From: an uncultured Oligoflexales bacterium | GTDB taxonomy: Bacteria; Bdellovibrionota_B; Oligoflexia; Oligoflexales; JAPPIL01 | Reading direction: 5' to 3' | Length of the DNA: 64,000 nt | Assembly (NCBI GenBank): GCA_958296095.1 | Contig: OY282434.1 | Coordinates: forward strand, 1,084,001 to 1,148,000 | Shown: positions 1 to 8,822 of the stretch, piece by piece | How the letters are laid out: the number at the start of each line of letters is the position of its first letter | Position numbering within the stretch: the first letter of the stretch is position 1 | The notes under the pieces: model-generated | The model's database searches: none | The model's input: the letters and a program-made list of their open reading frames with translations, nothing else | What the model was told of the DNA's origin: nothing | Program-made: the position numbers and the translations under genes

Positions 1-660
1 CGCTGGCCCGGTGACTTCAACAACGTGCGTTACAACTGGTCAACGGGTGTCTCGGGTCGGGTGAAAAGTCACCTGCACAAACTCCAAAAAATCATTTCCC
101 AAGAGCTCAAAGCTATCAACGTCGCCAAATCACGCGCGACCTCGCAGGGGCTAACCGAACAGCTAAAGAAAGCCAAAGCTCCGACGATCGACTATCTGAC
201 CTTGCTGATTGGAGCTAACGATGTCTGCGACTGGGGCGAAGATTACGCTAAAGGCCTGCACAAATTACAGGCTAACGTGAAGAACGTCATCGATAAGAGC
301 ATCGACATCAACGCTGAAGTGCGCATCGTGTTGCCTGCCATTCCCAACATGTACCGCATTTACGAGCAGGGTAAGGACACCTGCGGCAGGCGGTGGGATT
401 ATTTTGAAGCCTGCCCTAGTCTGCTGAGTTCTAAACGCACTGAGGCGGAACGGCTGGCGTTCCGGGCGCGTCTCGTCGCCGCCAACGAGATGCTGGGAGA
501 ACTAGCAACCAAGTACGAGGATAATGTGAAATTTGTCGGCGAAGTTTTTGATTTTGAATTCTCCCTCGATCATCTCTCTAACTACGACTGCTTCCACCCC
601 TCGATCAAAGGGCAGAACGAACTAGCCCGTATAACGTGGGAAAACGGCTGGTATCTGTAG
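1..660 (+). CDS. SGNH/GDSL-family hydrolase, 5'-truncated by the window edge
   Basis: The reading frame is open from base 1, so the N-terminus and the catalytic GDS serine block lie outside the window. What remains is the C-terminal two thirds of an SGNH-fold esterase/lipase. An early NWSTG segment resembles phospholipase-B-like members. The block III motif appears as IGANDVC (oxyanion Asn), and the block V Asp/His pair as DCFHPSIKGQ near the C-terminus. The family hydrolyses carboxylic esters or phospholipids and is often exported; location cannot be judged without the N-terminus. The 3' end overlaps the 3' end of the convergent Nudix gene by about 39 bp. Family assignment is fairly firm; substrate is unknown. 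Confidence 0.7.
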   Translation, partial: RWPGDFNNVRYNWSTGVSGRVKSHLHKLQKIISQELKAINVAKSRATSQGLTEQLKKAKAPTIDYLTLLIGANDVCDWGEDYAKGLHKLQANVKNVIDKSIDINAEVRIVLPAIPNMYRIYEQGKDTCGRRWDYFEACPSLLSSKRTEAERLAFRARLVAANEMLGELATKYEDNVKFVGEVFDFEFSLDHLSNYDCFHPSIKGQNELARITWENGWYL

Positions 661-1299
661 CTTTGCGGTTCTCACAGCAAAAGCCCTAATTGCCATCAAC
701 TTGCCGAGTGCCCGCTGCACGCTAGGATCACAGAAGGTGCGAGCTTTTTCCCAGTCGAACCAACGCAGATCGTGTGACTCTGCGCTTATCGCTAAGGGGG
801 CACGGCGTTCCGCACAGATGATGTAACTGATGTCGTAGTGCAGGTGGGCGCTGTCTGTGCCGATGGCAGGGATCTGATGGATGCCGATATCAAACGGAAT
901 TGCCACCGTCGCCGCGCGCAAGGGCGCGAACAGCGGGCGGGTGTCTAGAAAATACAAGTCAGTCAAGCCTGATTCTTCGCAAGCTTCACGATAGGCGACC
1001 TCTTGCACATCATGCTGCCCTGCATCGGCATGACCACCAAGCTGTAGCCAGAGGTTAAGTTTGGCATGCAGGGTCAACAACACTTGCCGCATCTGCATGT
1101 CAATAACGAAGGCCGAGGCGGTGATGTGCCCGGGCCGCGTTGTGCGGGCGAAGGGATCGACATCGTGAGCCAGTAGTTGGTGAAAGCCTTGCAGGCATTG
1201 GCGCTGGGCGATGATACTGGGGTCGTCGTAGAAGGGCTGTTCCAGCCAGCCTTGTTCATAGAGTGCGAGGGCTTGGTGAAGTTGGTGGTATATGCTCAT
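622..1299 (-). CDS. Nudix hydrolase
   Basis: 225 aa. The Nudix box is read as GGHADAG followed by REACEESGL. It matches the GGHAD-type subgroup in which the first acidic residue of the classical box is not Glu; here that position is Gln and the spacing to the RE pair is one residue longer than canonical. The REACEE helix keeps the metal-binding glutamates. Such enzymes hydrolyse nucleoside diphosphates linked to another group; the substrate cannot be predicted. The ATG is preceded by AAGGA about 13 nt upstream. It lies on the same strand as, and 110 bp downstream of, the GHMP kinase. Its 3' end overlaps the SGNH gene tail-to-tail. Confidence 0.8.
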   Translation of the reverse strand: MSIYHQLHQALALYEQGWLEQPFYDDPSIIAQRQCLQGFHQLLAHDVDPFARTTRPGHITASAFVIDMQMRQVLLTLHAKLNLWLQLGGHADAGQHDVQEVAYREACEESGLTDLYFLDTRPLFAPLRAATVAIPFDIGIHQIPAIGTDSAHLHYDISYIICAERRAPLAISAESHDLRWFDWEKARTFCDPSVQRALGKLMAIRAFAVRTAKLQIPAVFPRYTG

Positions 1300-1409
1300 G
1301 TTGCGTCTGTTATCCTTTGGCAGGCGGCAGTATACGTGAAAATTCTCGGCTTGTAAAAGGTGGTGCTAGCCGCAGCGGGGCTTTTGAGCGGTTGAGGCCG
1401 CGAACTTAT

Positions 1410-2432
1410 TCAAACTCGCCGCAAGCTCAGGCCACGTTCCGCGACACGGTAGTCGAAGCGCTGCCAGCCCAGTTTGGCCAGGTGTGACGGGATAGCAGTG
1501 ATGTCTTGCTCGTAGCCGACGACGATGAGAGCATCTTCACCGCCCGCGCCGCTGGTTTTCCAACTCCAGAGAGAATCTCGTCCGCTGACCGTGCGCAGGG
1601 CGGCATCGATGTGGGTGGGGAAATGGGGAGAAGCAGAAAACCATGCCCGCCACTGGGCCATAGCCTCGATGAGTGTGTGCAGTTTGCCCAGATCACGCAG
1701 GGTAGCCGAGAAAGCACTTTGCAGTTGGTCGGTGTTCATGACCATGGGCAAATGACCTTGGCTGTCAATCCAGTCTTTGGTGGCGCGCATGACGGTAGTG
1801 GTATCCGCCCCTCGCCCGCCGATAAAGATATGCACCACTTCGCTGAGGTGGCCGAGCAAGTCTTCATCCTCAAACGGCCGCATTGGCATCACATCGAGAA
1901 AGTAAGGCCATTCCCCCCCACAACTGCGATATTCAACAATGCCGCCGACGAACTGCGTTGCCACATCATAACCAGAGGCGAGTCCTTGACTTTCTTTCTG
2001 CAACGCAAAAGCTTGCCCGGCTAGTTGCCAACGCTTAGCGTGCGGCACAATCAGACTCCCGCCGCGCTGTTGCAGAAAGGCGATGAGAGTCAGGGCTAAA
2101 CGCAGTGCCGACGACGAGCCAAAACCGAACTGGGGGTCGAGCTGTGAAGTAACTCGGATTTCTTCGACCTTATGCTTGCCAGGTGGCATCAGCTCGCAGA
2201 CGGTAGAGACCAGCATGTCATCGCGTGCAGTTGCTGCGTCAATCTGCCGCGGCGCGTCCCAAAGATCGGAGTGCAGTGTTAGCGATTCCCGCACCGCGGT
2301 GTCATAGCGCACGTAGACTTCAAGATAGGTGTCGAGGGCGAATGCCAACGCCCGCGCCCCACGCACCAGCACGTAGTACTCGCCACACAGCATAACTTTG
2401 CCTGGCACTCTTACTATCAGTTCGGTGCTCAA
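1410..2432 (-). CDS. GHMP kinase, probably phosphomevalonate kinase (mevalonate pathway)
   Basis: 340 aa with the three GHMP kinase motifs in order: N-terminal PGKVMLCGEY, the glycine-rich ATP loop FGFGSSSAL near residue 105, and the C-terminal TSGAGGEDAL. The SGYDVATQ segment and the PGK(V/L)xLxGEYxVL opening resemble bacterial phosphomevalonate kinases more than homoserine or galactokinase. Predicted role: phosphorylation of mevalonate-5-phosphate toward isopentenyl diphosphate in the cytoplasm; mevalonate kinase is the main alternative. The start is TTG, supported by a strong GGAGGTGA site 6-9 nt upstream. No other mevalonate gene is in the window. A repeat block lies directly upstream, between it and alr on the same strand. 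Confidence 0.7.
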   Translation of the reverse strand: MSTELIVRVPGKVMLCGEYYVLVRGARALAFALDTYLEVYVRYDTAVRESLTLHSDLWDAPRQIDAATARDDMLVSTVCELMPPGKHKVEEIRVTSQLDPQFGFGSSSALRLALTLIAFLQQRGGSLIVPHAKRWQLAGQAFALQKESQGLASGYDVATQFVGGIVEYRSCGGEWPYFLDVMPMRPFEDEDLLGHLSEVVHIFIGGRGADTTTVMRATKDWIDSQGHLPMVMNTDQLQSAFSATLRDLGKLHTLIEAMAQWRAWFSASPHFPTHIDAALRTVSGRDSLWSWKTSGAGGEDALIVVGYEQDITAIPSHLAKLGWQRFDYRVAERGLSLRRV

Positions 2433-2454
2433 CTGCTACTCACCTCCAACGACG

Positions 2455-3905
2455 CGGGCGCAGTCTAAACATCCGCGCCAAGTGCGGTCAAGGAGCATTT
2501 AAGCCAGCACGCAATAACGAGAGACTTGGGGGCAAGCTTGAACGCAATAGCAAGAGATCTGAGAACAAGCTTGAACGCAATGGCGAGAGGTATGAGAACA
2601 AGCTTGAACGCAATGGCGAGAGGTCTGAGTGCAAGGAGCGAGCTAGGAAGCGAGCGTTACAGAAAGCCGTGCGTACCTCCGTTGTCTTGGCGAGGCGCAG
2701 ACCTACCGAGAAACTCTCCCCTGAGATAGATGTAGGCACATGCCTCGTGCAAAAAAATAACCTGGTTGCAGTATTGGCAATATCTGCGGTCGTTTTCGTA
2801 CGGTCTCGCCGTGCCGTTCATAAAGCCCTCGGTAGGCAAGAGGTGGGGGCAACAGCCGAGAGACTTAGGGGCAAGCAGAGGGGGCGCGCAGAGTGGCCTG
2901 AGAACATGCAGCGAGCTAGGAAGCGAGCGTTACAAAAAGCCGCGTAGCACAGCGCGTAGCGCAAGCAGCGAGCTAGAAAGCGAGCGTTACAAAAAGCCGT
3001 GCGTACCTCCGTTGTCTTGGCGAGGCGCAGCCCTACCGAGAAACTCGCCCTAAAATAGGTTGTGAGCACATGCCTTGTGCAAAAAAATAGCCTGGTTGCA
3101 GTGTTGGCAATATCTGTGGTCGAGTTTTCGTACGGCCTCGCCTCGCCGTTCATGGAGTTCTCGGTAGGCAAGAGGTGTGGGCAACAGCCGAGAGGCTTGG
3201 GGGCAAAGACCTTACTTATCGCAAATCTCCGTTATCTTGGCACGGCGCAGACCTACCGAGAAACCCGACCTCAACAGGTATAGGCACATGCCTCGTGCAA
3301 AAAAATAAACTAACGGCAATACGGCAGTATTTGTGGTCGAGTTTTCGCACGGTCTACCCGTGCCGTTCATAAAGCCCTCGGTAGACAAGCCTGAACGCAA
3401 TAACGAGAGGTTTGAAAACAGGCAGAGGGGCTAGCAGGCAAGCCTGAATGCAATACAGGGAGGTCTGAGAACAAGCAGCGAGGGAGCTAGAAAGCGGCAA
3501 AAAAGCCTCGTAGAGCGAGCGTTACAGAAAAGCCGCGCAGCGCAGCTGGGCGCGGTGCAGACCTACCGAGAAACCCGACCTCAACAGGTATAGGCACATG
3601 CCTCGTGCAAAAAAAATAAACTAACGGCAATACGGCAGTATTTGTGGTCGGCTTTTCGTACGGTCTCACCGCGCCATTCATTAGGCTCTCGATAGGCAAG
3701 CCTGAACGAAACCGCGAGAAGTCTGAGGACAAGCAGAGAGCCGCGTAGCAAGCCCGAACGCAGTAACGAGAGGTTTGAGAACGTGCAGCGAGCTAGGAAG
3801 CGAGCGATACAAAGAGCAGCGTAGCGAGCGAAGCGAGCTAGGAAGCGAGCGTTACAAAAAGCAGCGTAGCGAGCGCAGCGAGCGATACAAAAAGCAGCAG
3901 GTTTC
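2455..3905 (+). repeat. Interspersed repeat block 1 (between alr and GHMP kinase)
   Basis: About 1.45 kb with no recognisable gene. It contains four core units bounded by CTACCGAGAAAC and CTCGGTAGGCAAG (or CTCGATAGGCAAG), at about 2703-2840, 3033-3172, 3253-3389 and 3563-3700. Between the arms each carries GGCACATGCC, TGTGCAAAAAAATAA, a (T)GCAATA stretch and TCGTACGGTCTCGCC. Around them lie modules GAGCTAGGAAGCGAGCG-TTACAAAAAGC and GAACGCAATAGCGAGAGG. Open frames inside appear to be by-products of the repeats and show no family resemblance. Confidence 0.9.
2533..2631 (+). repeat. 33-bp tandem repeat, three units
   Basis: Three head-to-tail units begin CAAGCTTGAACGCAAT at 2533, 2566 and 2599, and a fourth CAAG occurs at 2632. 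The period is exactly 33 bp (11 codons), so translation frames are unchanged by unit number. Single copies of this unit, with variants, recur in most other repeat blocks in the window. Confidence 0.85.
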
Positions 3906-3911
3906 TCAGGT

Positions 3912-5063
3912 CTAAATCAAGACGCGTTCAAGGTTGGGATTGATACGGCTGACGATGTCGTATTGGATCGTGCCTGACCACTCGGCAAGTTGCTCGGCGC
4001 TGACCTGTGCCTTGCCATCTCGACCGATAAGCACCGCCGCGTCACCAGCCTTGACTGCTGGCAGGTGCGAAACATCGATGATTATCATGTTCATACAGAT
4101 ACGCCCCAGCACAGCACAGTGCGTCCCCTCAACCAGCACGTAGCTGTTGGCATTGCCTGCCTGTCGCGGGTAGCCGTCGTAATAGCCGACCGGCAACACG
4201 GCAATTTTGATCGCCTGTGCGCTTTTCCACGTGCAGCCGTAACCGATGTAGCTGTTAGGCGGTAAGATTTTCACCGTTGTAATGTGGGTCTTCCACGTCA
4301 GGGCAGGGCGCAGTTGCACCATCTCGGTATTGAGTTTGAAGTAGGACAACTGCACGACCTTTGAGGGCCAAAAACCATACAGCGAGATGCCGAAACGACA
4401 GAGATCAAAGTGACTACGCGGCAGCACCAATGCTGCGGCACTCGATGCTATGTGCCGTTCAACCTTGTAGCCATGTGTTGTGAAGGCAGCAATAATTTCG
4501 TCGAATAGGCCTAACTGCCGTTCAGCATAGCTCTGCTCGAGCACGTCCTCGACATCAGCGAAGTGCGAACTTATCCCCACAACCTGATGTTTGTGCGATG
4601 CAGTTTTTTCCAGCACGAGGGGTAGATCGGTAATGTTGAAGCCTTGTCGTCCTAGCCCCGTGTCGAACTTGAGATGTAAGTGCCGCGAGCCGTCGCTCTG
4701 AAGGCAGTGCTCCAGCAACTCGAAATTACCGACCGTTAACTCGATCGATGGGTGCAGCTGCTGCAACTGCAAGTCCTGTGGTAGAATGCCGCCCATGACG
4801 ATGATGCGCTGCCAAGCTCCGTATTGTAGCAAGCGGTAAGCCTCGCGGATACTGTGGACACAGACGGTCAGCTGACGACGTTGCGGAAAGGCCTGGCAAG
4901 CCTGTTCGTAGCCGTGACCATAGGCATTGCCCTTCAAAACTAACGCGGCACGCGGCGCACCGACCACAGACTGTAGCGTGCGCAAATTGTAACGCAAGGC
5001 CTCGCCATCGACTTCGAGGTAACTGCTTGTGTGGTGTAGCGGGGGAGCGGATGCATGTGGCAT
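3912..5063 (-). CDS. alr: Alanine racemase
   Basis: 383 aa, the usual length for this PLP enzyme, which interconverts L- and D-alanine for peptidoglycan. The PLP lysine is K44 in LVLKGNAYGHG (canonical xVVKANAYGHG; Ala-to-Gly after Lys here). The catalytic tyrosine is Y275 in IGYGCTW. CRFGISLYG and VGYYDGYPR match the PLP-phosphate and substrate regions, and CMNM replaces the usual CMDQ. It is divergent from rpmH; the GHMP kinase lies downstream on the same strand beyond repeat block 1. The 3' end abuts the repeat block, but the C-terminus reads as native. Confidence 0.93.
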   Translation of the reverse strand: MPHASAPPLHHTSSYLEVDGEALRYNLRTLQSVVGAPRAALVLKGNAYGHGYEQACQAFPQRRQLTVCVHSIREAYRLLQYGAWQRIIVMGGILPQDLQLQQLHPSIELTVGNFELLEHCLQSDGSRHLHLKFDTGLGRQGFNITDLPLVLEKTASHKHQVVGISSHFADVEDVLEQSYAERQLGLFDEIIAAFTTHGYKVERHIASSAAALVLPRSHFDLCRFGISLYGFWPSKVVQLSYFKLNTEMVQLRPALTWKTHITTVKILPPNSYIGYGCTWKSAQAIKIAVLPVGYYDGYPRQAGNANSYVLVEGTHCAVLGRICMNMIIIDVSHLPAVKAGDAAVLIGRDGKAQVSAEQLAEWSGTIQYDIVSRINPNLERVLI

Positions 5064-5082
5064 AGATGCTGATCCTGTGCTG

Positions 5083-5110
5083 TTGCCTTGCCCACGATGA
5101 TCTGTTATTC
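5083..5110 (+). promoter_or_regulatory. Weak candidate sigma-70 promoter for rpmH operon
   Basis: TTGCCT at 5083-5088 and TTATTC at 5105-5110 are separated by 16 bp, about 88 bp upstream of the rpmH ATG. The match is by eye and both boxes are imperfect. Confidence 0.25.
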
Positions 5111-5197
5111 CAGAGCCTCTCGCGTGCCCTATACCTTCATTATTTCAGATGCGGGCATCGATAGCGAGTAGATTGAAGAGACAACAATGAGGCGACG

Positions 5198-5347
5198 ATG
5201 AAGAGAACGTATCAGCCCCACTGTAAAAGTCGGGCACGCACGCATGGTTTTCGTGCTCGCAGCCGCACGCCAGGCGGACGCAATGTGCTCCGTGCCAGAC
5301 GTGCGAAGGGTCGCAAGCGTATCAGCATTCAAGCTTATCGGAAGTGA
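5198..5347 (+). CDS. rpmH: 50S ribosomal protein L34
   Basis: 49 aa, starting [19 protein letters not shown] and ending [16 protein letters not shown]. It matches L34 (canonical MKRTFQPS...RTHGFRARM...[11 protein letters not shown]) with a short extra tail. The middle, [14 protein letters not shown], also fits. It is a small basic protein of the large ribosomal subunit. It is the first gene of rpmH-rnpA-yidD-yidC-jag and its TGA overlaps the rnpA GTG start (GTGA), implying translational coupling. dnaA, which often lies upstream of rpmH, is absent; alr is divergent instead. Confidence 0.95.
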   Translation: MKRTYQPHCKSRARTHGFRARSRTPGGRNVLRARRAKGRKRISIQAYRK

Positions 5348-5706
5348 CCTCCTCTGGTTGCAAGTTTCCGCGGCACAGCAGACTGAAGACCCGCCGTGAA
5401 TTCAAGACCGTGCTTGGCAACGGTCGTTCCCGTGCTGGGCGCAGTGCGGTTGTCTACGCGCGTCCATCGCCTGCGGCACAGCACCGTCTTGGTTTGATTG
5501 TCTCGCGGCGAGTTGGTAGCGCGGTGGTGCGTAATCGCTGCAAGCGCATTGCCAGGGAGCTGTTCCGTAAGTGCGAGCTTAACGCCACGGGGCCGCTCGA
5601 TTTTGTGGTGATCGTCAAGCGTCGTGCAACAGACATGCCTCGCCAAATGCCCGCGGACTTGCTGCGCACGTTGCAGATACTTGTCACTCAATTGGCACGG
5701 AGTTGA
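5344..5706 (+). CDS. rnpA: Ribonuclease P protein component
   Basis: 120 aa. The protein subunit binds M1 RNA and assists 5' maturation of tRNAs. [12 protein letters not shown] is the conserved N-terminal opening, and [21 protein letters not shown] contains the RNR signature (VVRNRxKR) that contacts P RNA. The GTG start overlaps the rpmH stop by 4 nt. yidD follows after 3 bp. Confidence 0.94.
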   Translation: MTSSGCKFPRHSRLKTRREFKTVLGNGRSRAGRSAVVYARPSPAAQHRLGLIVSRRVGSAVVRNRCKRIARELFRKCELNATGPLDFVVIVKRRATDMPRQMPADLLRTLQILVTQLARS

Positions 5707-5709
5707 ACG

Positions 5710-5919
5710 ATGCTGCGCACATTGCTGGTCACACTTATCAAGGCTTACCAGTACTGCTGCTCGCCGCTGTTGGGGCGGTGTTGTCGTTTTTATCCCAGCT
5801 GTTCGGAGTACGCACTGAGCTGCCTGCAGCGCGAGAGCTTGCTGCGTGCACTGCGCAAAAGTGCGTGGCGTTTAGTGCGCTGCCAGCCCTTCAGTCGTGG
5901 AGGAGTTGATTTACCGTGA
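5710..5919 (+). CDS. yidD: Membrane protein insertion efficiency factor YidD
   Basis: 69 aa, typical length. The family pattern is clear: IKAYQYCCSPLLG, CRFYPSCSEYA and RCQPFSRGGVD. These cover the conserved CRFYPxCSxYA box and the C-terminal GG-D. YidD is a small amphipathic membrane-associated factor that aids YidC-dependent insertion. It is positioned 3 bp after rnpA and its TGA overlaps the yidC GTG start (GTGA), the classic order. Three extra cysteines (CC and CC pairs) precede the conserved pair. Confidence 0.93.
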   Translation: MLRTLLVTLIKAYQYCCSPLLGRCCRFYPSCSEYALSCLQRESLLRALRKSAWRLVRCQPFSRGGVDLP

Positions 5920-7529
5920 ATATGGATAAAGGTTCGCTGCTGGCGATACTGGCATGTATTCTGTTCTACATTATTTACTCACAGTATCTCTCTAACAAGT
6001 ATCCGCCACAGCGTCCCACCACGGCTGAGCAGCAAAACGCACCAGTGGCTCAACCGCAGGACGAGGCGGAGAGGCGACCGCGGCGTGCCACGGTGGGCAA
6101 GAGCGAACAGCCACGTGATTACCAGAACTTGAGTGTGAAGCAGCAAACTTTTAGCAACGCTGAGATTGTTTGGCGTTTCGATCCACGTGTCGGGGGCTTC
6201 ACTACCATCGAGCTCCAGCAGTATCGTCAAGGGGTTGATCCCGACGCGGCACAGGTCAATCTGGTCAGCGATCCGCTCTTTATTCAGGGGGTCGTGACCA
6301 CGCAGGCCCGGCGTGGACATGGATATTTGCACGCCCGACGGGATGGGCGCACGCTGATTGCGTGGTATGAACAGGACGGTTGGCGGGTTACGCACGAATT
6401 CGGCTTTCCTGAACGGGGCTATGGTCTAGACATGGTGCTGCGTTTCAGGAACATCACCAAACAGGGGCGAGAATTGCACGCGGGCTTGCTGTTCTCGCAG
6501 CGGGTTGAGTATGGGGAACAGGCTTCGTCTTTCATCCCTGTGATTCCGCTCGAACGCACCCAGATTATCGCCAAGCTGCGCAATACGATCGACTGGCACG
6601 ATCTACAGGGCTACTGCGATGATATGGACGAGGAGTTGCGCACCCCAAACAGCCAACTCGACCTGCTAGGGCTGGATCGCCACTATTTCTTGGGAGTGCT
6701 GTTAACCGACATGATGCGGGCAAATTTCAGTGCCGAACCGCTAGCACGTGAACGCAACGCGTGCGACATTGCGCTGTTGGCCTGGCAAAAGCAAGGTTTG
6801 GTGAGGGCACAAGGGCAGGTCTCTTTTCCGCTGCGGGGCTACTTCGGGCCTAAGGTGCTTGAAGATATGGAAAGCTACGACCAGCGTCTGAGTGGGACAC
6901 TTGATCTTGGCTGGTTCAGTGCCATCAGCCTGCCGCTGCTAGCAATTATCAAGTGGCTCTACAAGTTTGTGGGCAACTATGGCATTGCCATAATTTTGCT
7001 GACCGTCTTCATTAAAATTCTCTTTTATCCCTTGACTCGCAGTTCGGTGCGTTCGATGCAGGGCATGAAAAAACTTCAGCCCCAGATGACTAGTATCAGG
7101 GCGCGCTACAAGGACGATCCCAAGCGCCAGCAGCAGGAGCTGATGAAGTTCATGAGTGCGAACAAAGTCAACCCGATGAAGGGCTGTCTGCCGATCTTGC
7201 CACAGATTCCCGTCTTTTTTGCCTTCTATCGGGTGTTGTCGACATCGATTGAACTTCGCCATGCGCCTTTCTTTGCCTGGGTGACCGACCTGTCAGCTAA
7301 AGATCCTTACTACGTTACGCCGCTGCTGTTAGGTGTGTGCATGTTCGCCCAGCAGAAACTTACGCCGATGACAGGTATGGACAAAAATCAACAAAAAATT
7401 ATGATGCTGATGCCCATTGTTTTCACGCTGATGATGCTGTCACTACCATCGGGCATGGTGATCTATATGTTGGCAAACACGATCGTATCGATCATGCAAC
7501 AGCAGTGGCTGAATCGTAAATTTGCTTGA
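5916..7529 (+). CDS. yidC: Membrane protein insertase YidC
   Basis: 537 aa from GTG 5916; an in-frame ATG at 5922 would give 535. Architecture is the gram-negative YidC: N-terminal TM (LLAILACILFYIIYSQYL), a periplasmic P1 beta-domain to about residue 325, then the conserved insertase core of five TMs. This starts ISLPLLAIIKWLYKFVGNYG, followed by the hydrophilic groove arginine in YPLTRSS, the cytoplasmic coiled hairpin, MKGCLPILPQIPVFFAFY, and the final LPSGMVIYMLANT segment. It inserts membrane proteins with or without SecYEG. The linker after TM1 is rich in Gln/Pro/Arg. A tandem repeat array starts right after its stop. Confidence 0.96.
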   Translation: MNMDKGSLLAILACILFYIIYSQYLSNKYPPQRPTTAEQQNAPVAQPQDEAERRPRRATVGKSEQPRDYQNLSVKQQTFSNAEIVWRFDPRVGGFTTIELQQYRQGVDPDAAQVNLVSDPLFIQGVVTTQARRGHGYLHARRDGRTLIAWYEQDGWRVTHEFGFPERGYGLDMVLRFRNITKQGRELHAGLLFSQRVEYGEQASSFIPVIPLERTQIIAKLRNTIDWHDLQGYCDDMDEELRTPNSQLDLLGLDRHYFLGVLLTDMMRANFSAEPLARERNACDIALLAWQKQGLVRAQGQVSFPLRGYFGPKVLEDMESYDQRLSGTLDLGWFSAISLPLLAIIKWLYKFVGNYGIAIILLTVFIKILFYPLTRSSVRSMQGMKKLQPQMTSIRARYKDDPKRQQQELMKFMSANKVNPMKGCLPILPQIPVFFAFYRVLSTSIELRHAPFFAWVTDLSAKDPYYVTPLLLGVCMFAQQKLTPMTGMDKNQQKIMMLMPIVFTLMMLSLPSGMVIYMLANTIVSIMQQQWLNRKFA

Positions 7530-7550
7530 CGCGCACAGAGGAGCGAGGGC

Positions 7551-8147
7551 GTGGAGCTAGAAAGCGGCAAACAGTCTCGCGAGCGGAGCGAGCTAGAAAG
7601 CGGCAGGGAGCTAGAAAGCGGCAAACAGTCAGCGAAGCTAGAAAGCGGCAAACAGTCTCGCGAGCGGAGCGAGCTAGAAAGCGGCAGGGAGCTAGAAAGC
7701 GGCAGGGAGCTAGAAAGCGGCAAACAGTCAGCGAAGTCAGCGAAGCTAGAAAGCGGCAAACAGTCTCGCGAGCGGAGCGAGCTAGGAAGCGGCAAGGAGC
7801 TAGGAAGCGGCAAACAGTCAGCGAAGCTAGAAAGCGGCAAACAGTCTCGCGAGCGGAGCGAGCTAGGAAGCGGCAAGGAGCTAGGAAGCGGCAAACAGTC
7901 AGCGAAGCTAGAAAGCGGCAAACAGTCAGCGAAGCTAGAAAGCGGCAAACAGTCAGCGAAGCTAGAAAGCGGCAAACAGTCAGCGAAGCTAGAAAGCGGC
8001 AAACAGTCAGCGAAGCTAGAAAGCGGCAAACAGTCAGCGAAGCTAGAAAGCGGCAAACAGTCAGCGAAGCTAGAAAGCGGCAAACAGTCAGCGAAGCTAG
8101 AAAGCGGCAAGAAGTCTCGCGAGCGGAGCGAGCTAGGAAGCGGCAAT
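7551..8147 (+). repeat. 27-bp-based tandem repeat array between yidC and the Jag core
   Basis: About 600 bp are built from the module GAGCTAGAAAGCGGCAA followed by ACAGTCAGCGAA, ACAGTCTCGCGAGCG or GGGAGCTA variants. The most regular part (about 7890-8095) has seven consecutive 27-bp units. Unit lengths are 18, 27 or 36 bp, all multiples of three. The array is free of stops in two forward frames and one reverse frame. It reads in frame into Jag as LESGKQSAK / LESGKQSRERSE repeats. The same module occurs singly in other repeat blocks, in the fba 3' end and in the Rpn gene. Confidence 0.93.
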
Positions 8148-8822
8148 ATGCATGTCGAGGCTAAAACCATTGAACTCGCCTTGGTCAAGGCTGGTGCCGC
8201 GCTTGGCGTGCCACAGGCTCAGGTTGCCTATCGGCTGCTGAAGAAGAGTAGAGGCCTTGCCGCGCTGTTTTCACGCAAAGTAGAGCTTGAGGTCTGGAAT
8301 CGCTCCAGCACTGAGGCAGGTCACACCGCCGAACTCTCGCATACCGTGGAACAGGAGGTAATGGCTGAATTGGTCAGCTACTGTCGCGACATCTGTAGTC
8401 TTGTCAGTGGTCGCGAGGTGATGGTGAGTGCTCACCGTGATGGACAGCGTCTAATCTTCAACATCGACGATGACTGGCTGTTGTCTTCTGCTCGCCGCCA
8501 CCCGAAAATTATCGAGGCGCTGGAGCATCTGCTCAGGAAAAAACCTCGCCACCTGCGCCGTAGCCTGCCTTTCCGCATCTTCGTCGATATCAAACAGCAT
8601 CGTGTTAATAGGGAAGCCAAAATCGTGCAGCGGGCGAGAGACCTTGCCGCACAGGTGATCGCCGACCAACGCCCCCTGAGCATGGATTGCCGCGGGGCAC
8701 ACGAACGTCGTCTCATTCATCTCGCACTAGACGATGACCAGCGCATCCACACAAAATCGATTGGCACAGGTTTTACGCGCCAGCTGATGATTTTGCCAGC
8801 TGCAACTGGCCACGACAGCTAG
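7551..8822 (+). CDS. jag: Jag/KhpB-like RNA-binding protein with repeat-encoded N-terminal extension
   Basis: The core from ATG 8148 (224 aa) is Jag: an N-terminal Jag_N domain (VEAKTIELALVKAGAALG ... SRGLAALFSRKVELEV), a KH domain, and a C-terminal R3H domain (ERRLIHLALDDD ... TKSIGTGFTRQLMILP). It follows yidC as in most bacteria and probably binds RNA in the cytoplasm. Upstream, an in-frame GTG at 7551 has GAGGAG 7 nt before it (7538-7543). It would add about 199 residues of charged LESGKQSAK repeats, giving 423 aa. The last repeat supplies CTAGGAAG 7-9 nt before ATG 8148, also a plausible ribosome site. Either start is possible. mnmE, the usual next gene, is absent. Confidence 0.85.
   Translation: MELESGKQSRERSELESGRELESGKQSAKLESGKQSRERSELESGRELESGRELESGKQSAKSAKLESGKQSRERSELGSGKELGSGKQSAKLESGKQSRERSELGSGKELGSGKQSAKLESGKQSAKLESGKQSAKLESGKQSAKLESGKQSAKLESGKQSAKLESGKQSAKLESGKQSAKLESGKKSRERSELGSGNMHVEAKTIELALVKAGAALGVPQAQVAYRLLKKSRGLAALFSRKVELEVWNRSSTEAGHTAELSHTVEQEVMAELVSYCRDICSLVSGREVMVSAHRDGQRLIFNIDDDWLLSSARRHPKIIEALEHLLRKKPRHLRRSLPFRIFVDIKQHRVNREAKIVQRARDLAAQVIADQRPLSMDCRGAHERRLIHLALDDDQRIHTKSIGTGFTRQLMILPAATGHDS

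Noticed and set aside
1506-2024. 172-aa open frame opposite the GHMP kinase
   Set aside because: Shadow of the kinase gene, which carries all three GHMP motifs.
5064-5197. Replication origin next to rpmH
   Set aside because: dnaA is absent and I see no cluster of DnaA boxes in the 134-bp gap.
7551-8147. CRISPR array
   Set aside because: Units are contiguous tandem repeats without unique spacers, and no cas genes are near.
7463-8188. Antisense open frame of ~240 aa (LPLSSFADC repeats) over the yidC-jag array
   Set aside because: It is only the reverse reading of the 27-bp tandem array; no start signal or homology.
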